NCBI RefSeq assembly: GCF_032917945.1
Contig: NZ_CP136624.1
Location: 9,120,955-9,184,954 of the forward strand
DNA: 64,000 bases
From: Bradyrhizobium sp. sBnM-33
GTDB lineage: Bacteria > Pseudomonadota > Alphaproteobacteria > Rhizobiales > Xanthobacteraceae
Direction: 5' to 3'
Of this stretch, positions 8,795 to 17,817 are shown one piece after another. A model generated the notes under the pieces. It searched no databases and was not told the DNA's origin. It saw only the letters and a program-made list of their open reading frames with translations. The first letter of the stretch is position 1. Every line of letters starts with the position of its first letter. The position numbers and the translations under genes were made by a program.

Positions 8795-9787
8795 ATGGCG
8801 ACCATCAGAAAGCTACGGGGTCGCTGGCAGGCACAGGTGCGACGTCGGGGCGTGGCCCCGCGAGCCAAATCATTCAACTCGAAGGCTGACGCTCAGCGCT
8901 GGGCACAGGACCTTGAAGCGGAAGCCAATAGGTCTGGCTGGGTCGCTGATACGCGACTTGCCGAGAAAACGACGCTCCGAGAGCTCCTGACGCGCTACTG
9001 CGCTGAGGTGACACCTGGCAAGCGTGGGGCTGTGTCTGAGGCGTCGCGGATCAACTCCATATTGCGCTGCCCCATGAGTCACCGGACGCTGGCTAAGCTA
9101 ACCAGCGCTGATGTCGCTACGTATAGAGACGAGCGCCTTAAGAGTGTGGCCCCTGCTACAGTGGTCCGTGAGCTCAACATCGTGTCCCACGCCATTGAGA
9201 TCGCTACCCGCGAGTGGGGTCTCTGGTTGCCCCGTAACCCGGTGAAGTTGGTCAGACGTCCCCAAGTTCCCCGAGGGCGCACCCGGCGCTTGAAAGCCGG
9301 TGAGGAAGCCCGACTGCTCGCGGCATGTGACAGCGGACGCACTCCCCTAATGAAGCCCCTAATCATTCTCGCGATTGAAACAGCCATGCGCCGAGGCGAA
9401 ATGCTCGACCTGCAATGGCAGCACGTCGATCTCGTCCGCTGCGTCGCCCATTTGCCGTTGACGAAGAACGGCGATTCTCGCGACATCCCACTGTCGCGTC
9501 GCGCTGTTGCAACACTCAATGGGCTTTTGGCTGAGAAGGATCGGGACGCCGATCGGGTGTTTCCTGTCACGGGTAATTCAATCCGCCTAGCCTTCGAGCA
9601 TCTTCGCGTCCGGGCCCAGATGAACGATTTCCGCTTCCACGATCTCAGACATGAGGGCGTCAGCCGCCTGTTTGAGAAGGGACTGAACATCGCTGAGGTC
9701 TCGGCAATCAGCGGGCACAAAGAGCTTCGCATGCTCCAGCGCTACACGCATTTGCGCGCCGTCGATCTAGTCGCCCGACTTGGATAG
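8795..9787 (+). CDS. tyrosine-type site-specific integrase
   Basis: A 330-residue tyrosine recombinase. It has an N-terminal arm-binding region (MATIRKLRGRW, about 1-60), a SAM-like core-binding domain (60-160) and a catalytic domain. The catalytic residues are visible: Arg in AMRRGEM, Lys in LTKNGDSR, His-x-x-Arg in FHDLRHEGVSR, His in ISGHKEL and the Tyr nucleophile in QRYTHL. It presumably integrates or excises a mobile element. It sits in the middle of the island rather than at the tRNA junction, so it may belong to a separate or older element nested here. The catalytic set is complete, so it could be functional. Confidence 0.93.
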   Translation: MATIRKLRGRWQAQVRRRGVAPRAKSFNSKADAQRWAQDLEAEANRSGWVADTRLAEKTTLRELLTRYCAEVTPGKRGAVSEASRINSILRCPMSHRTLAKLTSADVATYRDERLKSVAPATVVRELNIVSHAIEIATREWGLWLPRNPVKLVRRPQVPRGRTRRLKAGEEARLLAACDSGRTPLMKPLIILAIETAMRRGEMLDLQWQHVDLVRCVAHLPLTKNGDSRDIPLSRRAVATLNGLLAEKDRDADRVFPVTGNSIRLAFEHLRVRAQMNDFRFHDLRHEGVSRLFEKGLNIAEVSAISGHKELRMLQRYTHLRAVDLVARLG

Positions 9788-9828
9788 CGATTGCACTCCG
9801 CTCAATGAACCCGAAAATAGGAAAACCG

Positions 9829-10218
9829 ATGCTCAGACTTTCACTCGTGCTTGTCGTCGTGGGATTCACCAACGTCGGCGCTGGCTACGCCTCAGACCGC
9901 CCACTGACCGATGCGGAGAAGAAAATCATTGCTGACGCATATGGCAAACGTCTTAAGGATCCAGCATCTGCACAATATCGATGGCACAGGCTGATAGATT
10001 CGAAAACGTCAACGCCGAACCGGCTGTTCTATTGTTTTCAGGTCAACGCCAAAAACTCTTACGGTGCTTATGTTGGCTATCAGACCGTGCACGGAACTGT
10101 CGCTTATCTAAACGGATCTATTGCAGGATACAGCTACGGCATCGGGGCTCAGAGCAATCCGATTATGATCGATTCAGCTTCCGAGTTCTGCGAGATCAGT
10201 CGTTACAAGTTCGACTAA
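9829..10218 (+). CDS. small secreted protein, unknown function
   Basis: A predicted exported protein of 129 residues. I prefer ATG 9829 over ATG 9805 because AGGAAA lies just upstream and the protein then begins with a typical signal peptide (hydrophobic residues 3-17, then AGYA). The mature part begins with DAEKKIIADAY and LKDPASAQYRW. It contains VNAKNSYGAYVGYQ, a motif I associate with small secreted proteins encoded in rhizobial and plasmid DNA, and a Cys pair (YCFQ, FCEI) that could form a disulfide. It follows the integrase on the same strand with a gap of about 40 bases. The function is unknown. Confidence 0.65.
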   Translation: MLRLSLVLVVVGFTNVGAGYASDRPLTDAEKKIIADAYGKRLKDPASAQYRWHRLIDSKTSTPNRLFYCFQVNAKNSYGAYVGYQTVHGTVAYLNGSIAGYSYGIGAQSNPIMIDSASEFCEISRYKFD

Positions 10219-10838
10219 CACTATCTGCGCAGCCTGGACTTCGCAGACTGACGAAGTCCTAGAGTCGGTTCGGGACACCCAGTCCCTTGCGTATTGGGTC
10301 GGCGAGATTTTTTTCCTCTATCCTTGGCCAATAGGATCCGGCAAGAGCATCAGAGCTCTGCTTTAGCCAGATGCACTTTCATTTTGCTGCAAGGTGGTGT
10401 TTGCGAATGGCGACATAGCGGCCTCTAAGCGGCCCTTGCAATACCTAAGTCAAAACTTTGACGTGAATGAATTTTGCGACGGCGTGGTTGCGGCCATGGC
10501 GGCAAGGCTCGGAAGAACAGACCGATAGCCCTAGAATAAGACGCTCGTTGTTGCGGCGACAATCAACATTCGCAGCCCGCCGCCTAGTCATCGCTGACGC
10601 ACTCGCGCCTGCATGCGTTCCTAGGCTGGGTGGTGCGCGGAGATATCATCACGACAACGCTGCGGTGGCATTCAAGGTCGATATGTGCAGGTATCTCAGC
10701 CGCCGCGGCACGAAAGGAAATGATCGCCTTCGTCCGACGGCAGCAAGAGTCATCCAAGAGGGCGCGAGAAGAACGGGCTGCGGAACTTCATTTGCCCGTT
10801 CTTCGGAACGTTCGACCACAACGGCCAAGCTGACAGCC
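10219..10838. other. 620-base region without a recognisable gene
   Basis: No ORF here gives a recognisable or compositionally convincing protein, and I see no RNA gene. It separates a plus-strand gene from a minus-strand one, so both 3' ends face each other, but no clear terminator hairpin with a T tract was found. Confidence 0.5.
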
Positions 10839-11351
10839 CTATGCGGCTTCCACATATTCAACGTTTGCCTCTTCTGCCGCATGTTCCAGCTTGGCTAGCA
10901 GATCGTCCATCTGGTCATCGGACAGAAGAATGCTCCGCTTAGCACTTTCGCCGACACGTTCATCGCCGACGCAGTGCAGGCGAATGAAGTCGAAGGCGAA
11001 AATGTAGCCATCACTGATGCGCTTAATCATGACATATGCGCGCCCGGCTTCGTCATCTAGGTCCATGTATTGCAACGTCGCTGTAGACCGTCTGCGTAGC
11101 TGGCGCACTCTTTCAACAAAGTGTTCGACCTGTTCATGGTCGACAAGCGCGCGGTATGTCCTACCCAATACCTCCATAGTGATGGCGACCGCGTGCTCGT
11201 AGCCTTCTTCTTTCCAGTCCGCCGGGGCATCGACGACTGCAACGCGCGGAAGGTTGTCGGAGACGGTCGACGCGGCGTTGCAGTCGCGCTTGAACATTTC
11301 AACTGTCTGCCGGATGGTCTCGGCAAGCTGGGCGTGGGTGGCAACGGGCAT
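10839..11351 (-). CDS. hypothetical 170-residue protein
   Basis: The frame is open to 11504, but I chose ATG 11351: CAGGAG lies 8 bases upstream, and the peptide before it is unlike protein. The product is acidic and soluble, with helices such as LAETIRQTVEMFKRD near the N-terminus and a C-terminal SDDQMDDLLAKLEHAAEEAN. A middle segment (YMDLDDEAGRAYVMIK, GYIFAFDFIRLHC) looks like a small beta sheet. I do not recognise the family. A perfect GC-rich hairpin lies in its leader (11395-11417). Confidence 0.6.
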   Translation of the reverse strand: MPVATHAQLAETIRQTVEMFKRDCNAASTVSDNLPRVAVVDAPADWKEEGYEHAVAITMEVLGRTYRALVDHEQVEHFVERVRQLRRRSTATLQYMDLDDEAGRAYVMIKRISDGYIFAFDFIRLHCVGDERVGESAKRSILLSDDQMDDLLAKLEHAAEEANVEYVEAA

Positions 11352-11394
11352 TCTATTCTCCTGTCGGCAGTCGGAATGATCCCTAAGACGAAAC

Positions 11395-11417
11395 CAGCCG
11401 GCGATTTGCGCCGGCTG
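11395..11417 (-). promoter_or_regulatory. perfect 9-bp hairpin in the leader of the gene at 11351
   Basis: CAGCCGGCG and CGCCGGCTG flank a five-base loop. It lies 44-66 bases before the start codon, with no T tract on either side, so it is not an ordinary terminator. It could protect the 5' end of the messenger or bind a regulator. Confidence 0.45.
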
Positions 11418-11520
11418 ATAACGACAGGAGGGTGAGAACGGTCCGACTGCGGAGACCCCTCTCTTAAAGCTACATAGCGTTCGAAGGTCGGGATGCGCGC
11501 ACAAATTTTAGGCAATCGAC

Positions 11521-11805
11521 CTAGTGCTGCACCAGCTCCTTATAGTTCGCCAATGTCACGGCGCCCCGGTTTCGGCCAGATGCGTGCTCGCCCAGCACGA
11601 TCTTGATCTGGTCCTCGGTGATCTCGCCCGTCCACGGGCACGGCTCTGCGCGTGCGAGGCGGTCGGCGAGGACTTCAGGCCGGTGGTTGTGCAGCGGCAA
11701 AGCCCGGAGCACATTCTTGATCGGATCGACGTTGCTGGGTGAGCCGGCGAATAGAAAGAGATGCTCAGTGATCGTGAGGTAAAGCGCGTTCGGTGACGGA
11801 GAATA
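11521..11805 (-). pseudogene. fragment of an unrecognised gene
   Basis: The frame from the stop codon at 11806-11808 down to 11521 encodes about 94 residues that look like genuine protein (NALYLTITEHLFLFAG early, GEITEDQIKIVLGEHASG later). No ATG is present and the first GTG (11712) falls in the middle of the conserved-looking part. I read it as the C-terminal remnant of a larger gene, although a short GTG-started protein of 63 residues is possible. The family is unknown. Confidence 0.35.
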
Positions 11806-12532
11806 TCAGGTTGCACGCAAGCTCAACTGAGCCGCACTAAAATGGCCATCGCTCTACAAGCCCCTGGGAAGCTCGCTGGTGATTCGAGAGGCTTCGCGGG
11901 TATCAGACAGCGGACGCGGTGCTCGGAGTCGCCACGGACTCGCGCTGCGAATTCTCGCAAGTGTTCGAAGTGGTCCCGAGGGTCGTGAAGCGCCCGGCCA
12001 GGCCGCGAAGCAAAAAGCTGGGCGCTACCGGCGTGGAGCCGCCTGCGGCCGGAAGGGCACCCTCATTTCCCGAGGAGTAAGCCGGCGGAGCTGGCGCATC
12101 CCGAAGGATCTCATCACTCAAACCTGGCAAGGCTTCGCATTTCCGGAGACGGTTTAAGCCAAGCTGGCGCGCTTGCGCGCCGGCGGAGCGCCTCTTGGCG
12201 CGGAGCTCTTGGAGCGTAACGAGCCGGGCGGAGCCCGGTGAGGCCGCGAGCTTGGGCGTCAAACTTGTCCAAGCCGTTCCCTCTCTTAAGGTAACCTAAT
12301 AGGATAATAGACTAGTATTATATATGGGCGAAAATCACGGTCAGATTCGTCCGGCAACTTTTGAAATTTTTAGTTTTATATCAGGTATAGCTATATCTTT
12401 GGGTGATACGATTTGACCCTCTCACTCGTCTCGACCGTATCACTCGGCCGGTCGGGCCGTATCACCCAGAAAACGCTAAAGATCGCCATTACACAACCTT
12501 CTGGTGACATTGCGCTGTGGCGAAGAAGGCCA
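11806..12532. other. non-coding region with an AT-rich tract and repeated GTGATACG half-sites
   Basis: The first 450 bases are GC-rich without a convincing gene. From about 12285 to 12400 the sequence turns strongly AT-rich, ending in a set of repeats listed separately. The arrangement recalls a promoter-operator or a small replication or transfer origin, but nothing identifies it as one. Confidence 0.4.
12400..12469. repeat. inverted repeat TGGGTGATACG with an extra half-site
   Basis: TGGGTGATACG at 12400-12410 is perfectly inverted as CGTATCACCCA at 12459-12469. A further copy of CCGTATCAC sits at 12435-12443, 22 bases from the one at 12457-12465, which is two helical turns. This spacing suits cooperative protein binding. 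The neighbouring helix-turn-helix protein (12533-13396) is a candidate binder. Confidence 0.55.
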
Positions 12533-13396
12533 TTAGGACTCACGCCAACGATACCAGGGACCGCCCTTGGCCTCCAGCTTGCCAACGTTTTTGAGGCGCT
12601 TCTGCACCGCCGGTTTGGTTGCACCGCAGATCGCCGCGATTTCGGTCAGCGAGGCCTTCGGTCCATGCTGAGCCCGAGCGAGGGTAAGGGTTTCCCGGAA
12701 CTTCGCCAACTCGGCGGCGCGGCCCCGCAGATTGATCAGGAAGTGATCGCCGTCGTGGTTCGCGATTGCCTCTTCCAGCGCCGTGGTCCGCCTCGCCGTG
12801 ATGTGGCCGGCGCGTTCCTCGCGCTTGCGCGCTACGTCACGGCCGCGCCGTGCATCAGCCTTTGCCTCGCGCTCCTTGGCGAGCATGCGGGCCGACGCTT
12901 CGTTGGATAGTTTCCTCCGGTAGGCTTTGGTGGCAGCGTCTTTACGCCTCCGCTCGGTCTGATAGTCGCGGAGCATGGCGGTCCGTTCGCGGAGCGCGGC
13001 CACCTCTTCCGGTGTGGTAGCTTTCTGGTGGCCGTCAAACTTCGATGGTGGCGCGGACGGGTAGGCGACCGCCGCCCGCTGGTCGCGCTCCTCCAGGTCA
13101 GCCATGACTTCCGCCCGTTCGTCATCGGTCAGGGTGTCGCGCGGCTCCGCTGAAGCATTAACAGGTGGCGCTACAGCAATCGCTTTGGCCTGAGCGCCGG
13201 CCGCGGTGTCGGTTGGCGCTGCCTCGTCATCGTCAAGCTCTCGAAGAAAAGCCTCATTGGCTTCTTCGCCCTCGCCCAGGACATCACCTTCATCGGCGGC
13301 GTGCTGGTTATGCGCAAAATCGTCGCCTGCATGGCGCAGAGAAGCTTGAACTTGAACCGCACTTAGTCGATAATCAAAATCGTGATCGTGGCTCAT
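12533..13396 (-). CDS. helix-turn-helix-containing hypothetical protein
   Basis: A 287-residue protein. ATG 13396 is preferred over GTG 13402 because GGAG lies 9 bases upstream. The N-terminal third is acidic and low in complexity. Residues about 110-210 are a long charged helix, probably coiled coil, rich in Arg, Lys, Ala and Glu. The C-terminus (LTEIAAICGATKPAVQKRL) has the spacing of a helix-turn-helix. The layout resembles KfrA-like plasmid DNA-binding proteins, but I have no firm family match. A strong hairpin lies in its leader (13416-13447), and an inverted-repeat cluster lies downstream at 12400-12469. Confidence 0.6.
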   Translation of the reverse strand: MSHDHDFDYRLSAVQVQASLRHAGDDFAHNQHAADEGDVLGEGEEANEAFLRELDDDEAAPTDTAAGAQAKAIAVAPPVNASAEPRDTLTDDERAEVMADLEERDQRAAVAYPSAPPSKFDGHQKATTPEEVAALRERTAMLRDYQTERRRKDAATKAYRRKLSNEASARMLAKEREAKADARRGRDVARKREERAGHITARRTTALEEAIANHDGDHFLINLRGRAAELAKFRETLTLARAQHGPKASLTEIAAICGATKPAVQKRLKNVGKLEAKGGPWYRWRES

Positions 13397-13415
13397 TCCC
13401 ACGGTCTCCTTTCTT

Positions 13416-13453
13416 AAACCCCGCTGGTCGGCAAACCAGCGGGGTTTTTATTT
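13416..13453 (+). terminator. terminator-like hairpin in the leader of the gene at 13396
   Basis: AAACCCCGCTGG and CCAGCGGGGTTT form a perfect 12-bp stem around eight bases. On the plus strand TTTTTATTT completes a rho-independent terminator, although no plus-strand gene ends nearby. On the minus strand the same hairpin sits about 20-50 bases before the start codon of the gene at 13396, where it has only three T residues and may serve as a leader structure. Confidence 0.5.
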
Positions 13454-13476
13454 CAATCTGGAATCTTAATGGACCG

Positions 13477-13710
13477 TCACCGCTTGAGCAACCCGCCGGG
13501 TCGCATTTGAATTCTAATCTGCTTCGCTACTGCCTCGTCTACAGCGTCTTGAACGTGCCGCCCGATATCTTTCCCGAGAGCATCGTCATCAGCCGCGGAC
13601 TGACCGTGGTTGCCCTGCACGTTCACGGTATTTGGCGGGCGCTGAAAGCGGGTATAGCGAGTGGGTGATTCGTTTCCTTTGCCGGCCGGTGTGTGGCTAG
13701 CGCCAAGCAC
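13477..13710 (-). CDS. small hypothetical protein (77 residues)
   Basis: A GTG-started frame whose product is hydrophilic and ends with a plausible amphipathic helix (GRHVQDAVDEAVAKQIRIQM). No family is recognised and the ribosome site is weak. It lies upstream of the helix-turn-helix gene on the same strand, in otherwise sparse island DNA. Confidence 0.35.
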   Translation of the reverse strand: MLGASHTPAGKGNESPTRYTRFQRPPNTVNVQGNHGQSAADDDALGKDIGRHVQDAVDEAVAKQIRIQMRPGGLLKR

Positions 13711-15363
13711 GCTCAGCTCACCACCGAGCTTCCGAACGAATCCTGCGGCCTATCAGGTGCAACCGAGGAGGTGGCCCAGTCGTGAGCGCCCAGATCTAAA
13801 AGGGGAGGTTGCGACGAGAAGGAACCGCGGCTGTAGGCGACAGTCAGGTCTACAACAGTTGTCGGATGCCGGAGATGCGTTTGGTGCATTGAAAACGTTG
13901 GCGGCAGTCCAGGCGACATTCCGAAGTAGGCTCACCCAGATGATCGACGGCTGCGACTTCGATGGCAACGTGGACGCGCTCAAACACGTCAGAGACGTTG
14001 TCACGGCCGTGGAGTCGGCAACGACCTCCGGCCGGAGAGACGATCAGAGACGAGTGGGTCTCCAGGCAGGTCTTCAACGCCCCTAAAAAACTACCTTAAG
14101 ATGCAAGCTGCGTTTGCGGTAGACCAGCTGCAGTTTGCGATTTGCGCAAGTTCCAAGACCGGAGCAGCAAAAAAGAATCGTTCGAGTTTGTCAGACCGCA
14201 AACTCACAGTCTGTTTAATTGCTTATGCAATAGGAATTAACTTGCGATTAGTTTGCGATTTAGGCCTCAGAATAATTTTTTGAATGACAAACTCGTTTGG
14301 GAACCTAGGCCAGCGGGCGAAAAAGCAGTGCCAATCAGCACAACCTCCGGACGTTTCCGCCAAATGCGAACGAGAGAGCATAGGCCGACTTTCGACTATT
14401 CCCCCGAGAGGCCGACCGAGAGAGCCAAAACACCAGAAGCTCAATATCCATCGTATCCAATATAGTTCGGCGTAGCTCAGTAAGAGGCCAAAAACGACAA
14501 GAACCGACACGCCCCTCCGCCTCAACGGGGGGCCGCACGCAACGATTTGTCGAGGCGCCGGCCGCAGAGCGGGGCGAGAACACGTTTGGTAGGAAATCGT
14601 TTGGTTCGTATTAGGACGATGGTTTGGGACGATCGTCTCCACTGTCCTGACGGGGTTGATTCTCTTATCCTTGGTGCAAATCAGTCCGGTTCGTGAGGTA
14701 GCGGCTCAACCCGAAGTGGCGGCAGCCTTTAGCTGTCGCGAAAAGCTCGGCCTAGATGAGATTTGCGCAACAATAGAATCAGGAGTGGTCGTGTCTTGAA
14801 TCTATCGTGCGTCCAGAGCTCGGTTCTTGAATCAATATTGCTCGACTCGAAAGAGCTCTTTCAGCGAACTGTTGGGGCGACGGCTCTCGGAATGACGGGC
14901 GAAGATGAACTGCTCGACACACCAATCCCGTAGACCCCGCTACCGGCAAGCTGAGGCGGCATATTTTTGAGAGGCATTCCAATACTCATAGCTTCGATCG
15001 GTGCAGAGCACCAATTGGTCGCCGGACAAAGTTTGGGGCTCGATAAAACCTAGGACCCCAGCATTGTGGCTGCTCAGCCTCCTGCCGTGCCCCTACTCCG
15101 ACAGATGACAAATTGGACCGCACAGCAGATCCCCGTCTGAAGCGCTCGAATTTGTATTGCCTGCAATAGCCCGGCCACCCTAGATTGAGCCTCAAACCGC
15201 TTCGGCCAAACGAAGCGTTATCACCGGCTTGGGGGCGGGATGGCACGCGGGCGCTCGAAAACAACAGAGAGTGCGATTGAGGCCTGCAAGGACAGCCCTT
15301 GGGTGTTGAAGGGGGCGCGTTGCCTCCAGCCGCTAATCGACCTCGAGCACTTGTCGCGAAACG
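13711..15363. other. 1.65-kb region without a recognisable gene
   Basis: ORFs of up to 139 codons exist on both strands but none gives a convincing protein. A GTTTGCGATTT motif recurs near 14131 and 14249. The stretch from 14100 to 14300 is AT-richer than its surroundings. The final 100 bases must include the promoter of the restriction-modification operon. Confidence 0.5.
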
Positions 15364-17814
15364 ATGGATAAGCGGTCTCTCACCGAGCGCGACATTTGCA
15401 CGAAGTTCATCCTGCCCGCCCTTAAGCGTGCCGGGTGGGACGAGATGTTGCAGGTCCGCGAGGAGGTCTTCTTTACCAATGGCAGGATCATCGTTCGCGG
15501 CAAATTGGTTACTCGCGGCAAGGCCAAAAAGGCCGACTTCGTTCTCTACTTCAAACCAAATATCCCCATCGCGCTCATAGAGGCGAAGGACAACAACCAT
15601 AGCGTCGGCGACGGCATTCAGCAGGCCCTCGAATACGCCCTCGCGCTGCGCATTCCGTTCGTCTTCTCCTCGAATGGTGACGGCTTCCTGTTCCATGACC
15701 GCACCGGCCAAAGCGCTACCAAGGAGGTAAATATCGGCCTAGACGCGTTCCCGTCGCCCGCTGACCTGTGGACGCGGTATTGCGCCTGGAAGGGAATTGT
15801 CGCAGAAGCCGAGCAGATTGTGCTCCAGGACTATTTCGACGACGGGGGCGGTAAAGCCCCGCGCTATTATCAGGTAAACGCTGTCAACGCCGCGATCGAA
15901 GCCATTGCCGCTGGCCGAGACCGCGTCTTACTCGTGATGGCGACCGGCACCGGCAAGACCTATACCGCCTTCCAGATCATCTGGCGACTTTGGAAGGCCG
16001 GCAGGAAGAAACGCATCCTGTTCTTGGCGGACCGCAATGTGCTGATCGACCAGACAATGGTAAACGATTTTCGTCCGTTCGGCGCGGCGATGGCGAAGCT
16101 CTCGACTAACTCCAAGACCATCGAGAGGCAGGACGGCTCAACTGTCGATCTAACGCTTGCGCTCGACAAGAAGCGACGTATCGACACCGCCTTTGAAATC
16201 TATCTCGGACTCTATCAGGCGATCACGGGTCCAGAGGAACGCCAAAAACTCTACAAGGAATTCTCCAAGGAGTTCTTCGACCTGATCGTAATCGACGAGT
16301 GTCACCGCGGAAGCGCCGCGGACGATTCCGCATGGCGCGAAATACTCAACCACTTTTCGGGTGCAACCCAAATCGGTCTGACCGCTACGCCAAAGGAGAC
16401 AGAATATGTCTCTAATACCGACTACTTCGGCGAGCCGGCCTTCACTTATTCTCTGCGGCAGGGCATCAGCGATGGGTTTCTCGCACCCTATAAGGTCATC
16501 AAGGTTCATATCGACCGTGACATCGAAGGTTATCGCCCCGAACTCGGCCAGCTCGACCGTGATGGCAACGCGATTGAGGACCGGATATACAACGCGAAGG
16601 ACTTCGACCGAACGCTGGTGCTTGACGACCGCACCCTGCTTACGGCGAAAAAGATCACCGAATTCCTCAAGGAGAGCGGCGACCGATTTCAGAAAACAAT
16701 CGTCTTTTGCGTCGACGAGGAGCACGCGGCTCGGATGCGACAGGCCCTGGTCAATGAGAACAGGGACCTTTGCGACGACAATCACCGATACGTTATGAGA
16801 ATTACAGGCACCGATAAGGACGGGCAAGATCAGCTCGGAAACTTCATCGATCCAGAATCGCGGTATCCGGTTCTGGTTACGACCTCGCGGCTGCTATCCA
16901 CCGGCGTCGATGCCCAGACCTGCCGGTTGATCGTGCTAGATCGCCCGGTGGGCTCGATGACAGAATTTAAGCAGATCGTCGGGCGCGGCACCCGCGTTCA
17001 CGAGGATACCAAGAAATTCTACTTCACCCTCATCGACTTCCGTGGCGCAACAAACCACTTTGCCGATCCGGAATACGACGGTGACCCGGTGCAGATCTAC
17101 GAGCCGGACGCAGACGACCCGATCACGCCTCCGGACACGGCGGGCGAGCCGAACGATATGGGGGAAGCAGATCAGACGCCTTTCGGTCTCCCGGAGGACG
17201 AAACCCTTGTCGATTGGCCAGGCTTTCCGCGACCGACTGGCGGCGGGTCGCGAAAAATATACGTGGACGGTGTCGGCGCGCGTATTGTCGCTGAGCGTGT
17301 CGAATATCTCGACGAGAACGGCCGGCTCGTGACCGAAAGTCTTCGAGACTTCACCAAGAGCGCGCTGAAGAAGCGCTACACCAGCCTTGACGACTTCCTC
17401 AAGCGCTGGAAAGCGGCCGAGCGTAAGCAGGCGATTATTGAAGAACTGGAAGCCGAGGGGCTTTCGCTCGATGCCATTGGCGAGGAACTCGGAAAGCACC
17501 TCGATCCCTTCGATCTAATCTGCCACGTCGCCTTTGATCGAAAGCCGCTGACGCGACGCGAGCGGGCCGACAACGTCAAGAAGCGTGACGTGTTTACGAA
17601 ATACGGCCCTCAAGCTCGCGCCATCCTTGAAGCTCTCCTCGAAAAATATCGCGACGAAGGCATTCTCAACCTCGACGACGCCAACGTCCTCAAAATCGCG
17701 CCATTCAGCGCGATGGGCAGCGTCGTTCAACTCATCAAAGCGTTCGGCGGCAGGGAGGGCTTTGAAAAGGCCGTCCACGAGTTGCAGGATGTTCTCTATC
17801 AGGAGACTGCTTGA
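15364..17814 (+). CDS. hsdR: type I restriction enzyme R (translocase/nuclease) subunit
   Basis: An 816-residue HsdR. The N-terminal nuclease domain shows KADFVLYF followed by IALIEAKDNN, the PD-(D/E)XK core with the ExK pair. The helicase part has Walker A MATGTGKTYTAF near residue 198, the DECH box in VIDECHRGS near 314, and later the SF2 motif VI region QIVGRGTRVHED. The C-terminal 150 residues are the helical domain of EcoEI-type R subunits. With the M and S functions it cuts unmethylated DNA at a distance after ATP-driven translocation. It is followed after 3 bases by the modification gene. All key motifs are present, so it appears intact. Confidence 0.95.
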   Translation: MDKRSLTERDICTKFILPALKRAGWDEMLQVREEVFFTNGRIIVRGKLVTRGKAKKADFVLYFKPNIPIALIEAKDNNHSVGDGIQQALEYALALRIPFVFSSNGDGFLFHDRTGQSATKEVNIGLDAFPSPADLWTRYCAWKGIVAEAEQIVLQDYFDDGGGKAPRYYQVNAVNAAIEAIAAGRDRVLLVMATGTGKTYTAFQIIWRLWKAGRKKRILFLADRNVLIDQTMVNDFRPFGAAMAKLSTNSKTIERQDGSTVDLTLALDKKRRIDTAFEIYLGLYQAITGPEERQKLYKEFSKEFFDLIVIDECHRGSAADDSAWREILNHFSGATQIGLTATPKETEYVSNTDYFGEPAFTYSLRQGISDGFLAPYKVIKVHIDRDIEGYRPELGQLDRDGNAIEDRIYNAKDFDRTLVLDDRTLLTAKKITEFLKESGDRFQKTIVFCVDEEHAARMRQALVNENRDLCDDNHRYVMRITGTDKDGQDQLGNFIDPESRYPVLVTTSRLLSTGVDAQTCRLIVLDRPVGSMTEFKQIVGRGTRVHEDTKKFYFTLIDFRGATNHFADPEYDGDPVQIYEPDADDPITPPDTAGEPNDMGEADQTPFGLPEDETLVDWPGFPRPTGGGSRKIYVDGVGARIVAERVEYLDENGRLVTESLRDFTKSALKKRYTSLDDFLKRWKAAERKQAIIEELEAEGLSLDAIGEELGKHLDPFDLICHVAFDRKPLTRRERADNVKKRDVFTKYGPQARAILEALLEKYRDEGILNLDDANVLKIAPFSAMGSVVQLIKAFGGREGFEKAVHELQDVLYQETA

Positions 17815-17817
17815 ACC

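Noticed and set aside
14100..14280. short GTTTGCGATTT repeats as an iteron array
   Set aside because: Only two good copies with irregular spacing; not enough for an origin call.
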